A stretch of 64,000 nt of DNA, taken from contig JABWDB010000014.1 in NCBI GenBank assembly GCA_019614645.1, positions 310,001-374,000 of the forward strand, in the 5' to 3' direction. The translations under genes were made by a program, and so were the position numbers. Under the pieces are notes generated by a model. It did no database searches. It was not told the DNA's origin and worked only from the letters and a program-made list of their open reading frames with translations. Below, in pieces: positions 50,521 through 61,960 of the stretch. The DNA comes from Stratiolaelaps scimitus (Eukaryota > Arthropoda > Arachnida > Mesostigmata > Laelapidae). The stretch's first letter is position 1. Every line of letters begins with the position of its first letter.

Positions 50521-52620
50521 GGCGACAGGTCCCCTAGTCATGGCATCTTATCGTAGCACGATAAATATCTATGCTTATGTCACTTTCGGTTACGCGTTCA
50601 AGTATCGCCTAATAACTACCGGCAAGGTAACACTCTAATAAAGATTAGGTGGATGCTCGAGGGGATGCCAGCGCTCTCCAGTCGTTGCTCGCGTCGTTGT
50701 TCAATTAATTTTCAATTATGACCATTAGCTTTTTAGATGGTCTTGGCGTCACCACGAACGTGTGGCCGCACCGATGTTTAATCTGAGTATCGTCATCGGC
50801 GAATGCGACACCGTCGTATGTAGTTAAGCGCTGCTGCGATATTGGACGTGCATCCAAACCGGCAAACCCCTATCTTCGGCCTTATTTTGACCTATTCTCG
50901 GCAGTGTGCTTAAACCTGCTGAGATAGTAAAAGCAAACTAAAATCCATTTCCTCTGTGTGTCGTGGCAGCTTTCATGGAATTGCGTCATCCTTAGTTCAA
51001 ATATTAGTGCCTTTTTCATATAATAGTATATCATACGAAAAAGGCACCTGGGGGGAGAGGGGTCTTGGGTTTTTTTGAGGGCGGGGTCTCTATTTTTCAA
51101 TGTTTTCTTTTAATTTTTTAAAGTTCAGGTTGCAGATCAGATGGCGGATATGCCCGATCGCAATAGGTTTTTCAATACTGTTCTATAAAGCTATCACAGC
51201 TATTATTAATTTCCTAGTACAATTATCATCTCGTCTAATATAAAAAGAAATTACCATCTTTCCTTTTCGATTCTTCAGCGAAAGTAACAATGGCGAACAA
51301 TTCGCGGCATGGTGTTATCTATATCTGAATGTATTATCCCGAGAGTTGGGGGTACGGCTGATCCGTGGTGACCAACTATCTTGTGGCGTGTCGCGTGGCT
51401 CATTCTCGCAAAGATTTCATGCTGAGAAATTTAGTGAAGCCCCTGAACATCGGCTACTTTTCATTTTATTTGTTGGTACTCCTCATACAGGTGTGTATTT
51501 TGTGAGGCGATTGGTTTGCGCCTATCGCAGACTTATGACTCCAGTGTCTTACAGCGCTATTCCCATCTGTACGTCGTTGGGTCCATACGGCGTCTATACT
51601 GGGTTTAACGGCAGACGTGACGGCAGATTTGATTCTGGTGCCAACTCAGAGCCATCGTAGCTTGACACTTATAGACGGTCCTGCGTACAGTTTGGTGTCA
51701 CAGTGTTACAGTGGTTTTCCGCCACTTTCAGCTAATTTGTCATGTGTTTAGGATGACCCACATGTTCGAAGGTTCGATTCATTCACACAGCATAAGGTTT
51801 CCGCTTCGGCATTTCTTTCAAATGAGGCCACACATACATACAAGTGTCGGACGTCCTTTTGATAAATTGAGCCATTTGCAACCACTTATCATTATTATTC
51901 GCTCATGGCCGTGAAAGAGTTAACCTTCAATGTTGACCACGTTTTCAGCTCGCACTTTTGTTGATACATAATTATTTTAGAGCTGTTGTAATATTTAGTA
52001 TGCAATTGGATTCAGCCTGCATCGATTTCAGATATTTCTACTGGGTTGATACTGCATCTAGGTATTGCCTATTTCGTGTACTTTAAATAGTAAAAGTAAG
52101 CTACGATGTACCTTGTTTGCATGTGACGAAATTCGATCTACATCTGGCAGCATTGGGTCAGCATATATATATATATTATATATGCTGAGAACTAGCGCCA
52201 GCGTGTGCACTTCACTCGTCATACATCTCATCTATTTGTTCATTTAGAATACGACAGATCCGCTATAGTATGAAGCTCCAACCGTGCCGCGTTCCAATTC
52301 TCTAACCTATATAGCTTAGCGAATTCAGTGACTGTTGATGTCAGCTTCTCTCCATTTCGGAGAATTGTCTGCGACGACTAGCCCAGAGGAACTACGTGGT
52401 CGGCTCGCGCAGTCATTTTCTATTCGCTGAGCGGACGATCGATATCTAGCTGACACGATATGGATAGATGGACACGATATGCTATACTATTGTCTATACA
52501 CGAGCCTGAAGAATCTGCGACAGTAAATCTGATTTCAAAGTCCTCGATTTCTGAAAGACATAGGACAGTTGCCTTTAGGCTTTAGGTTAATTAATATTCG
52601 ACGTCTCTGGCCTTCTTTGA
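50521..52620. other. No firm gene
   Basis: The frame at 51346-51660 is unrecognised, with a CAG|GTGTGT donor-like site inside. A palindromic TA patch occurs at 52161-52187. Exons upstream of the 52634 exon might lie here, but none could be supported. Confidence 0.4.
52161..52187. repeat. TA-rich near-palindrome
   Basis: AGCATATAT at the left and ATATATGCT at the right flank a short TA core, so the tract can fold back on itself. Confidence 0.75.
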
Positions 52621-52633
52621 ACACCACTTTCAG

Positions 52634-52879
52634 GTGAAAATACTTTTGACAAAACAACTACATATTTCCTTGGGCGTAGGCAATTTTATTAAATATTCGG
52701 TTGTTTTATCATTTTGCGGTCGTGTGTCATATGGTGTAAAGAACTTTATGATACTCGGGAACCTTATTCGGCCGAATCTTGTTTGTGACGAGCGATCGCC
52801 CTATATTTTGACTGAGAGTGATCTAACCTTATTGACAAACCTTTTATCCAAAGACGCATTTGATAACCGTGTTCTCTAA
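52634..52879 (+). CDS. Candidate 3' terminal exon, unidentified protein
   Basis: A good acceptor (pyrimidine-rich CCTTCTTTGAACACCACTTTCAG, ending at 52633, described here in part as CACTTTCAG) precedes 81 open codons ending at TAA 52877-52879. An AATAAA at 52922-52927 with a T-rich follow-up gives a 3' UTR of about 45 bases. The peptide is balanced in composition, with FCGRVSYGVKNFMILGN and a predicted amphipathic ending LTESDLTLLTNLLSKD. I do not recognise the family. The acceptor, frame and poly(A) layout make it one of the few believable exons in the window. Confidence 0.35.
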   Translation: MKILLTKQLHISLGVGNFIKYSVVLSFCGRVSYGVKNFMILGNLIRPNLVCDERSPYILTESDLTLLTNLLSKDAFDNRVL

Positions 52880-52921
52880 TATACCGCCAATTCATACCAA
52901 GTTTACGGGCTTGCACAAAAC

Positions 52922-52940
52922 AATAAAGTTTATTTTTATT
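52922..52940 (+). promoter_or_regulatory. Poly(A) signal
   Basis: AATAAA at 52922-52927 followed by GTTTATTTTTATT. It sits 43 bases after the stop codon of the preceding candidate exon. Confidence 0.45.
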
Positions 52941-53573
52941 AAAGATAATAATTAATGATAATAATTCCAATGTAGCGTCGTCGAAGCATAACTGCTGACC
53001 TCTTATATTGTTTGTTTAGGTGTGGTTGATCCAGTTGGAGCGACGAAGGTTTATCGTCTCATGTGCACACGCACAGCAGGGGGTGGACTATCTACATGTA
53101 GGTTCAATTTTATTGAATTTTAACATTGAGAATATCGAGGGCAGCTTTTACCCAAGAGGCTAATCTTGGTACATGATAAAATGTGTTCTCCAAGTGCATT
53201 GTACACGATAGACGGAATATTAGTCGGCCTTCATTAGCTCTTGATGAAAAGACTTTCGCAGTGTATAACGCGGGTTTTGCACAGACACTACACGAGATAG
53301 TACGATTGATGGGCCTTGTTGTGGGGACGTGCGTTTTTGCGGAGAACCCCAGCAGGCCACGTATCCAAGTTCTCTGCTAGAAAGCTTTTATTTACCTCTC
53401 ACGTGTCACAGCTTTTCGGAAGCGCATGCCACTAGAAGGCGATTCCGTAAAAATGCATGGCCATAATCAACATTTTTTGATCGCTTGAATCCGTACACGC
53501 ACCTTTGGTTCAGCTGTTCCACCTAGCTACAAATATTGGCGACGCTGGTTCCTGTCGGTTGCATATGCAATTT

Positions 53574-53618
53574 AACCAATCCTCTTTTTTTTCTTTTTTT
53601 TTTTCCAACCAATCCTCT
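53574..53618 (-). mobile_element. Poly(T) tract flanked by 12-bp direct repeat
   Basis: AACCAATCCTCT occurs at 53574-53585 and exactly again at 53607-53618, with a T-rich tract (one C) between them. A target-site duplication around an oligo(A) tail read on the minus strand is what extreme 5' truncation of a LINE-mediated insertion leaves. Slippage-type duplication is the alternative. Confidence 0.4.
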
Positions 53619-53723
53619 GATCATTTTCAATTGAACTTTGGCAGCTTGTGCCTCCTGCTTTAAACATCGCACAAGATTCCAGCTACCCTTCTCGCGGACA
53701 GGGTCTTCCAACCTAACAACCTC

Positions 53724-53751
53724 CACCAAATTGACGTCACCAAATTGACGT
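53724..53751. repeat. Perfect 14-bp tandem duplication
   Basis: CACCAAATTGACGT at 53724-53737 is repeated at 53738-53751 with no difference. Confidence 0.95.
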
Positions 53752-54005
53752 TTCATTATTTGTGCTGCCGACTACATGTTTTGATGCAATTATATTAGAT
53801 GGCTTTTTGAAAATCCGATGGGTTTAGTGGATCTTTTTGATGCGGCGGGCTTGCCGATGATTTGAATCAATCTAACTTAATCTAGTTCTAACCTAAATAG
53901 GTGTATAAATATCATATAATATTTATTGACAATCATGCTCCATATAGTAGGTTAACTATTCATCATCTGGAAATTTCCCTACCCAATTAACTATGTGGCA
54001 TGGGA

Positions 54006-54033
<28 letters not shown>
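54006..54033. repeat. (TA)n microsatellite
   Basis: Fourteen AT/TA units. Confidence 0.95.
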
Positions 54034-54037
<4 letters not shown>

Positions 54038-54659
54038 GCTGTCAATATTATTTGGCATTGGAACGATAGTGTGATAGAAACCTCCTCTCTAAGGCCCTCC
54101 TTGCGTAAATGTGCATTTTGCAGAAGCATACTTCCAAGTTGTTCAATGTCGGATTACACATATGATTGCTTATAGTTGCGATTTGTATGTGCCCAATGGA
54201 CACATATGCATATGAACCCATTTCCTTTATTATGTTATGCTCTCCCGGAATGAAAAGATATAGCTATCTAAGAGTAACTCATAGAGCGCGAATTATCCCC
54301 AATGGTGTCTCAACAGCAATATTTGGCACGAGCCGTGGGATCTCTGTCAGCGATTTACCTACCTCTAACGGACTGCTCTCAACCGATAAATTCTACAGCA
54401 TGCGTGTCGCTCTGCTTGCCTTTAAGGTAGCAAATAGGCATTAATTCTCACAAATCGGTATCCACAAAATATCTCCTTTTAGCCATTTTTTTGGTCACGT
54501 GAACTTAAGCGTTATGAAGTCTGCAGTACCGTTAATAAACAGCAATTTGTATCGTATTGTATTCGATCAAAACAACGAATCAAGAGCGTGACCTACTTGA
54601 ACTGGAGTCCATAACATTAAAAATCGACCAGATGTAAATTTATTCTTCGAACGAAACTA

Positions 54660-55354
54660 TTAGGCTGTCCCCTTCAAACTGTCGCGCCTTTCGAATGGCG
54701 CACAATCCGAACTACGCGATACAATGCGTTAATTTTTGGAGTGGGCACGCGGCAGGAACGTGGCTTCCTTTCGAACACTAAGTGGTTTCGATACGACCAA
54801 AAAGATGGACACTGCAGCAGAAAGTTCAAATTCCCCCAAAAATCAACGGGAGAACATCAAGTTTTTGTTTCTCCAAAAACACCCTCCAGCTGAAATCCAT
54901 CGACAATTAGTGAACGCGTACGGCAGGTCTGCCTTATGCCTGCGAACGGTGCAAAGTTGGTGCAAGCGATTTAACAGTGGAGATATGGACACCGATGACC
55001 ACCGAGGCGGGGACCACAAATCAGGTGCAACGAGGGACGAACGGATTGACAGAATCAAGGCAGCTTTTGAGCAAACTAGAGCTTGGTCCATAAGGTCTTT
55101 GTCGGCTGAAACTGGGATTCCTCGGGTGACATGTCATAAAATTGTCACCAATGTACTGAAGATGAAGAAAATCAATGCAAAATGGGTTCCCCATATACTG
55201 AGTGCTGAGCAGATGAAAATGCGTGTGGAGTATTCGACATCTAATTTGAAGACTTATACGCCTCTAACTCATACCAAAATATCTTTATTCTAACTCATTT
55301 AGTTCAGAAGTTATTGGCATTTAAAGAGGCGACAGTTTGAAGGAGACAGCCTAA
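54660..55354 (+). mobile_element. Internally deleted mariner-family transposon (695 bp)
   Basis: Both ends are visible. The left end starts TTAGGCTGTCCCCTTCAAAC; the right end, read in reverse complement, starts TTAGGCTGTCTCCTTCAAAC, and the two agree at 29 of 32 positions. TA dinucleotides flank it at 54658-54659 and 55355-55356, the mariner target duplication. Autonomous mariners are about 1.3 kb, so about half is missing. The remaining ORF keeps the transposase DNA-binding half and a short C-terminal piece, so the lesion is one internal deletion and not end erosion. Intact ends mean it could have been moved in trans by a full-length relative. Confidence 0.9.
54805..55293 (+). pseudogene. 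Truncated mariner transposase (DNA-binding domain only)
   Basis: ATG at 54805 opens 162 codons without a stop; family members are about 345 residues. Residues about 14-60 form the first helix-turn-helix (ENIKFLFLQKHPPAEIHRQL, then TVQSWCKRFNSGD), and residues about 78-118 the second (RIKAAFEQTRAWSIRSLSAE, then TCHKIV). WVPHIL at 127-132 corresponds to the conserved WVPHEL linker motif. After about residue 146 the sequence jumps to a few residues (THTKISLF) that lie right beside the 3' terminal repeat, so the whole DDD catalytic domain is gone. It cannot cut DNA; it might still bind element ends. The open frame after such a deletion suggests youth or an in-frame join. Confidence 0.85.
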
Positions 55355-55703
55355 TAGTTAACAGTAGCAAGGTCTCTTTTTCAAAACAAGTAGATGCACT
55401 GCAAAGTGTATTTGCATTTGGAGAGCAGGCGTAAAAGCCGGACACAACACGGTTGCTTCTGTTTTTCGACTCAATCATACTATTTTTAGAGTAGACATTG
55501 ATCGGAGCGGACCGTGATGATACGAGCAGCCCCCATCTGCACCGACCGAGCCACGAGATACCTCTACCTAGATCAACGATTATAAGAGAAAAACGTAATT
55601 ATACAAACGTTTTTCGTCGTCTTGCCCGAATATATTTTTTGGTTTTAAAATACTATGAAGCAATTTTTACATTTCTGGCATTTAGACTCGGACTGATGGC
55701 TCT

Positions 55704-55706
<3 letters not shown>

Positions 55707-55755
<49 letters not shown>
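55707..55755. repeat. (TA)n microsatellite, long
   Basis: About 24 uninterrupted TA units, the longest in the window, lying between the mariner and the R1-like fragment. Confidence 0.95.
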
Positions 55756-55758
<3 letters not shown>

Positions 55759-55899
55759 AGTTTTACGCTTTATTTGATTAAATTGCCCCTGCCTTTTCTC
55801 GAAAGTGTTCGCTTTGTATTGTACACGCGTGCCCTGCTGGTCACACATCATTTCTACCTCTATCATCATGCTGCCAACCAGCAAGAAAATTTCTGAGGT

Positions 55900-57015
55900 A
55901 GGCTGCGCGAACTCTGTGAAGACCGCTATCTAAGAAGTTCACCCGACGAGGACATCCCCAAGGTTACAGTCACTGAGGTCCGCAAGGCAGGAGGCAGAAT
56001 AAAGGCGGGCAAGACCCTTGGCCCTGATGCAGCTCCGAAACTCTTGCTTAAATAAATCTGCGAGATATTTTTGAAGATACCAACAAAATTCCTAAGAGAA
56101 AGAATATTCTTGTACGCATAGAAAAGGGCCGAAGTGGCCCTTATCTCGAAATGGGGGAATAATATCTGCCTATATGCATACTGGGACATTGAGCCAATTG
56201 TTTTGAGTCAATCATAGAAACAAAAATAAGAAATTTTACAGATTACTTGATTCATTGCCAATGCACATGATTTGACAGTGGGTGTTAAAGTGAGAGTAGC
56301 GCCTGACACCGGGCTGACACAAACAAATGAAACACTGAAGTCAGTTTTCTTCTTGAATGGAAAAACAAACTAGTTAGAGCATCCCCCAAAATGCGAAGCA
56401 AGTTTGTTGGTTGGAAGAACAAGGCTCCTCGGTTCAACCTCGGGAACAATAAATCAACAGCCAGATACTTAGGAGTGCACTTCGATAGATGCATAACACT
56501 TTTGTGGCTTCGTTGGCTGTCAGCCTCATCGCTTGAGGCTGAAAGCAATACGGCCACATATGGGCTTGACAAAATTATGCCTAACATATATGGCCCAAAA
56601 GAAGAACGGACAGAGCTCCTAATGAGCATTGCGGAGCCAATTGTTCTTTTCGGAGCCCCTGCGTGAGCCAGTCCCACGGCAAGTCGGGCCTCTGCTAAAA
56701 ACCTGGTACAAAAAACAGAGGACCTTGCTTAAACAGTTAGTCAGGCATATCGGACAGCACATCTGCCTTCTTAGTACTAGCAGGTTCCATACCCTGGGAG
56801 CTGAAGGTGACTTAAAGAAGAAGGAATTAAAACGACCCAACCTGAAGCAAGGGCAAAGCTTGGCATGAGCCGATGGCAGCAAGAGCTGGAAGCTATTCCA
56901 AATAATGAACCAGGACCCAGAACTCGAGATATCGTATCGGTCATCAGTGACTGGATCAACCGACTTGGACCTGGGGAGCTCTCCGACTTCCTCATACAAT
57001 TTATGACATTTTAAA
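55900..57015 (+). pseudogene. R1-clade LINE ORF2 fragment, internally deleted
   Basis: The plus strand carries consecutive R1-like ORF2 segments. From 55900: TVTEVRKAGGRIKAGKTLGP (the K-A-x-G-P-D motif), a TAA at 56053, then RAEVALISKW (the W-x-x-A-x-V-x-L-I-x-K motif). Near 56210-56260 the sequence jumps to NAHDLTVGVKVRV, equivalent to the ADD-L box region, so the part with the usual VPQGS motif is missing. From 56391 another frame gives KAPRFNLGNN, TARYLGVHFDR and AEPIVLFGAP (post-catalytic thumb region), then KTWYKKQRTLLKQL and, from about 56860, WINRLGPGELSDFLIQFMTF near the usual C-terminal end. At least three frameshifts or stops. No endonuclease domain seen upstream. Confidence 0.75.
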
Positions 57016-59340
57016 AGAATTTTTAGTTCTACCTCATACCTTTTAATGCCAAAAAAAAAGGTTAGAAGCTCAAGATTCCTCAGACGAGGGTACTGCAGGC
57101 GCTGCTACGGGGACCGGGCATAGGGGAACAGCAACGGGAAATGCTACCTCGTTCGAGAAAAACCGGAGAACTCGACTAACCGGAACTAACCCGTTCGTTG
57201 ACCTTGCAAATCTTGGTTTGAAGAAATAATTAAATAGCTTCCCAAGTACGGGAGAAGTGTTCGAGGTCCAAAGCTTTTAGTGAGTAAGAGTCTCACACTA
57301 CTGTGGCAAATATCCTACCAGGCAAATCCGGTGCACATGATGGATTTTCGCCTTGAGCCTCTCCCACAAAAAAGAGCTACACTATTGTACAGTCATGCAT
57401 GTGATTATGCTATTTTGCAAAGCTGCAATTATGGCTGCGATGCCGATGCGACACCTCGAATCAGTTCCTTCAACATCTTCCTCCTTCCTTCTCTCTCGTC
57501 CCAATTCCGCTGTCACGAGTGATTATGATAAGTCAGGAGCCCTATGCAGCTATATTGTGGTGTTATGGAATTGTGTATGGGGCAGGCAGTGCAGTGAACA
57601 CTAAATGCAGAGCAAACTGGTGCAGTATTATCGGTCGATTTAGGCAATACGGATAGTGGCCATTGTGCTTCTTCCTTATCTAAGCATTATTCCACCGCGT
57701 TCGTTCTGTTGCTGTAGTTATTATTATATTTCTGGGTGAGGCTATTCACTTTCAGGGGGTCGGGGGAAGATACGCATTTAGATACGAAGCAGGATGAAAG
57801 GATAGACCGAGACTTAGGCTAGCACTGCCTCACCCCATAGGTAGCCCAGATATCAACCTTGTTGACTTTGTTATTAATATCACATAATAATAACCAATGG
57901 TACAAAGCCGAACGGGAGCCGGGTGCCGTAGAGCCGGGCTCACAACGAGCTGCAGCTTCGGTGTTAGCAATGTAGTACTTGGCCATTTGAGTCCCCGTGA
58001 CGTCAATTTGAGTGGTAAATTTCCTTAAGCAGCCTTTGTATTATAATATTCCATACCTCTCAGCTCGTCAAAGTTTCTCAATTCATCATAAAAGTTAATT
58101 TATTATGTAGATCAAGCCTATAAAACACCTTGCAAGCTCATTGTAACGCACAGAATGAGTCCCTGGGTTAGAAAGCGCATGACGACCCGGCGCATCTGAC
58201 ACGACACGTATCACTCAGGACACAGGTAGGCTGCTCTGGCCAGTTGGGCCTGTCGTCGAAATATGAAGCGTTTCGGGGTTTTAAATTCAATCGCCCATGT
58301 GGAGCGATGCTAGCCAGTTGAAGAGGAGACCAAAGGCTATCAACCACCAAACTCACAAGGAGTTCGAGTAGGTCCTCACAGGAATAGTATATGACCTCTC
58401 GTGCGGAAATCCTTTGAAGGGCGTGCAAGAGCTATAGTTCAGATGACAACATGCGATAAATTGCCGGGGATCATAATTATAATAAACAAAAAATCTTTCA
58501 TTAATACGAGAAATAACTATTATATCTTCTTAGAAATCAAATCCGGCGTCTGCGGGAATCAACCTAATTGTCTTAATTATTTAGACATTTCTTGTCAATA
58601 AGACTGAGTATGAGCGGCTCATTTGCCTCTGAGTGTCAAAAGTGCTTATCAAAACGCCTCACTTGAACACTGTTTCTTACTATTGCCTAGAAGTTGCTCC
58701 GTACAGTTTTTATTTGTCTTGGATGTGAATGGTGTTCCCTTACAAAAATTGAGATCTTTTTCCATCTATTTCGGCCCTATCCGTGAAAAATACTATACGT
58801 TCATCGATCTCAACACTTTCATAATTTTACTTCAGTCAGTGAAAATCGTTTATCGACGTCGCGCCGACGATCTTCGTCCAGACTAGAACCAAGAAAATGT
58901 CACACACAATCGAAAACATTAACCAGATCAATTGGATTTCACCTTTGGATCCAGAGCCCCGAAATTGATTCGGCACACCTTATCCGCTATCAGCTTAGGA
59001 GCATTTTCTTCTATATCCTAGAGATAGTCCAGGGTTGCTCGCACCCAATATAAATACCCTATTGGCGCTCCGTAATTAGCAACAACAAACTTGAGAACTA
59101 AATTAGTAAAGTTAATAATTTTTCTCCATCAGCAGGTCATATTCAATGCAGACGAAACGCGCGAGCGAGAGGACGGCTTGGAACGGAATGGCTTTTGGAC
59201 GGAATGGCTTTTGCTTGGAGGAGAGAAAATCAGATTCACTATGCAAAAGGTCTCCAGAGGCCTATTATATTTGGATGTACTAACCTGGGCCTGTGGTTAC
59301 CGAAACGCAGACTAAATCAACCTTGTTAGAAAATTTACTA
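57016..59340. other. No gene seen
   Basis: May include the 3' part of the R1-like copy just after 57016, but no motif is traceable. A minus frame at 58168-58428 and plus frames at 57280-57604 and 58623-58886 are unrecognised. Confidence 0.45.
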
Positions 59341-59355
59341 GCAACCCTAACAGAT

Positions 59356-59358
<3 letters not shown>

Positions 59359-59396
<38 letters not shown>
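59359..59396. repeat. (TA)n microsatellite
   Basis: Nineteen AT units. Confidence 0.95.
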
Positions 59397-59398
<2 letters not shown>

Positions 59399-59602
59399 CC
59401 AATGTCTTTCGCAAACACATTTCCAACACAACTAGTGCCCTAGCGAGCAAGGTGGGTCGAATCCCGCGATGTTTCGCGTAACATCATATATTGCGATCTA
59501 TAGAAATGTTGTAAAAAACGATGTTTCTACGTGGCCCGATGAGGATTCTGCTAAAATCCCACATTCCTATTACGCTCGGTTTCGTTAAACGGTGTAATCT
59601 AG

Positions 59603-59690
59603 TACATTTTTCGGGCTGACTCAAAGCCAACATTTAACGTTCACGGTACAACTGCTTTTGTCATTGTTTCATGAGAACGGACTCTAAACA
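59603..59690 (-). mobile_element. SINE body fragment (headless copy)
   Basis: TTTTTCGGGCTGACT, then TTTAACGTTCACGGTACAAC and TTTTGTCATTG, align in the same order with 972-1060 (ACGGGCTGACTACTC, TTAAACGTTCAACGTCCACAC, TTTTGGCATTG). The tRNA-like head of the 957-1180 copy is absent, as expected for a 5'-truncated copy. Confidence 0.5.
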
Positions 59691-59699
59691 GTATAATCT

Positions 59700-61880
59700 A
59701 ATTTTATGCTATTTAGTAATAGCGGACAGACCGAGTTCACCTGTCTGCTATGATCATTTCGTTTGCAAAATGCGCAAACGAATTGTAACGATTGTGTCCT
59801 TATTCCGTTGAATATATTGTATCATGTATAATAGGTATATTGTGTCATTCTAGCGCATGACGGTATTATGTGCTTTCGGTTGTCTTTCATACTGTTGGTG
59901 TGTCTTGCTTTCTGAACCCATTTTTGTACTGATTTGACAGCAGGTCCTTTCACAAGAGGCCTAGAACTATCTTTGCCATACCTACCATAACCCAACATGT
60001 TCTCCTGCAGTTGATTACTTTGTGCGGCTGTATGCTCTGCTTCACCTCTTTCATATAACTCTCATCTATATCGTATAACTAGTCTCCAGCGGATCTACCC
60101 TCATAAAGATCGCCTCATGAAGAACGATAATAAATCACCAAGAAGGCCTATGCAAGCAAGCTTGTCTGCTAGATAAATATTATAGACAGATACATGCCTT
60201 CTTCCGGCATATATAAGTCACGAGTCGTTCGATGGTCAGAGTCGTATCCCTTACGGCATTGGGATTCGCACATCATTTGATACAAGCTGGGAATGCATTC
60301 GCAATTATAGTCAACGTGAAAAGGTAAAGAGAAGAAATTCTCTCTCTGCGCCACTCCTCCTCCTCTGTGCACATACCACCTACGAAATCCAATATCTGGC
60401 AGGCCGGTTTGATATCTACGAGACGGCTGAGCTGAATCAAACAATTCCTCCACGTATCCGACTCATTCAACAGAACTACTTTAGCTCGGCAAGAGCGAAG
60501 GGCACGTTCAAATACTAATAATAGAATTGTAGTCTTATGCAAGGTCCTTCTCTCTCTTGGTCATTGTTTGTCTATTTTTCTGAAAGTTGTACAGATGAAC
60601 ACCGTGATTACTGTTTACACATTCATAAATTCGACTTACAGGCTAACGTGCATTCGAATCGCTACCGCTTCTCTAAAATGCACAACGTGGTGTTTTATAA
60701 TAATTCCCGAAAGCGAATGTGCACACAGAGATTGCGTCAATGAAACATACTGGTGCGTATTTGTTTTTTATTTGTGATAAACATAAAAAACGGTTTCCTA
60801 TAAAATTCTGTTTTCCAGTTCATGTACACCTTGGTGATTAAATTAACTTGGTCCAGTTTTAAAAAAAACATCTGCCAAAATGATACGTGCTAGATATCGC
60901 TGAGAGCAGCTAAATTTCGTTACATTGTACTTGTTTTTGGGGCGTCCTGACATGTCTCAGAATGGCAGCTGTGTTCCCTACAAGAGCCCTGGCTGTGAGC
61001 ACGCTTTTTGTCTGCGTGTCTGTGTGTGAGCTGTTTCAGATATTTTTACACTTGTTTATGCTGGAACCATTCAAGATGAGATTCAATTCATCCGGTAAGT
61101 ACATTTGACCTGCACTCTAGGGACGTAAGAAATTCAGGCCAAGTACGCATGCAAGGGAAGCCTAGACATACATAAAATCAACTGCATTATTTTCAGGCCG
61201 AAGGACGCAAGCGAAGCCCACTATCAAACGAAAAAAAAATAGCCCGTTAAGAAGGTTGGAGAGGTTCCAAAATGCTTCAGCAAGCACCGTGGGCAAGACA
61301 AGCAATATAGAACCTTTTCGATAACTGCTGTGACATTTTGCCAAAGTAAAAAATAAAACACAGTCAATCCGAAACACATCTTTAGTTAGAAGTAGCTGGT
61401 GGAAAAACAGCTAGCCCAGTTTACAGGGGTGAATGAACAAAAATCGCCTCTTAGGCCTGTCTAGCTGATTTTTGCTGTATTTCCTGTCGTATACGAGTGA
61501 CCCGGATCTTCTAGGCATTCATCATTGCATTATCTCGTGACCCGTTTAGTCGTTGATTATGGTCAGCATATGCAAATTAGCGCGTATGTGTTAAATCCGT
61601 GGTGCTGAATTGAGCGTATGATAATTGTAAGCTCGATCTACACCATAATAATAATAATCATAACAAGCATTATTCGATCATTTGTTTAAATCGGTCGAGC
61701 ACATCCAATGAACATTGCAGTGAGCTGTGATGACGAGCTCTCTGAGCGTAGTCTACGCCGATATACGGCTGGATTTGAGCTCGACTTCGTTGACGGTGAT
61801 GGCTAGGAGATCGGTTTACGGATATACAGCCTCGCCAGGGACGAGGCCAAGGTTGCGCGCGAAGATCCGTTTAAAATTCA
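59700..61880. other. No firm gene
   Basis: A minus frame (about 60169-60471) includes NCECIPSLYQMMCESQC, ending at a donor-like GTAAGG near 60248. The C-x-C-x8-C spacing recalls the end of an EGF module, but the glycines are missing. A second minus frame overlaps it (60273-60542). Otherwise nothing seen. Confidence 0.35.
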
Positions 61881-61889
61881 TCTCATCTA

Positions 61890-61960
61890 CGTGGCGTGGT
61901 GGGTAAGGTTGGCAGTGCCAAACGGGAGTTTTGTGGGGCGTGAGGTTCAAATCGGGGCCA
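61890..61960 (+). mobile_element. SINE-like tRNA head
   Basis: GTGGCGTGGTGGGTAAGG (A-box region, same GTGGCGTGGT start as the 957-1180 copy read on minus) is followed about 45 bases later by GGTTCAAATC, a B-box-like sequence (61944-61953). No cloverleaf closes. Probably another member of that repeat family. Confidence 0.4.

Larger units (their letters stand above)
52941..54650. other. AT-rich DNA with small duplications, no gene seen
   Basis: Holds the poly(T)/direct-repeat structure (53574-53618), a 14-bp tandem duplication (53724-53751) and a TA tract (54006-54033). Short frames at 53183-53380 and 54166-54444 are unrecognised. Confidence 0.5.

Noticed and set aside
59437..59475. B-box-like GGGTCGAATCCC
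   Set aside because: No A box at a plausible distance; upstream sequence is a TA microsatellite.
60537..60743. Plus-strand Cys-containing ORF resembling the start of an EGF module
   Set aside because: Lacks the C-x-C pair and the remaining cysteines; overlaps another open frame.
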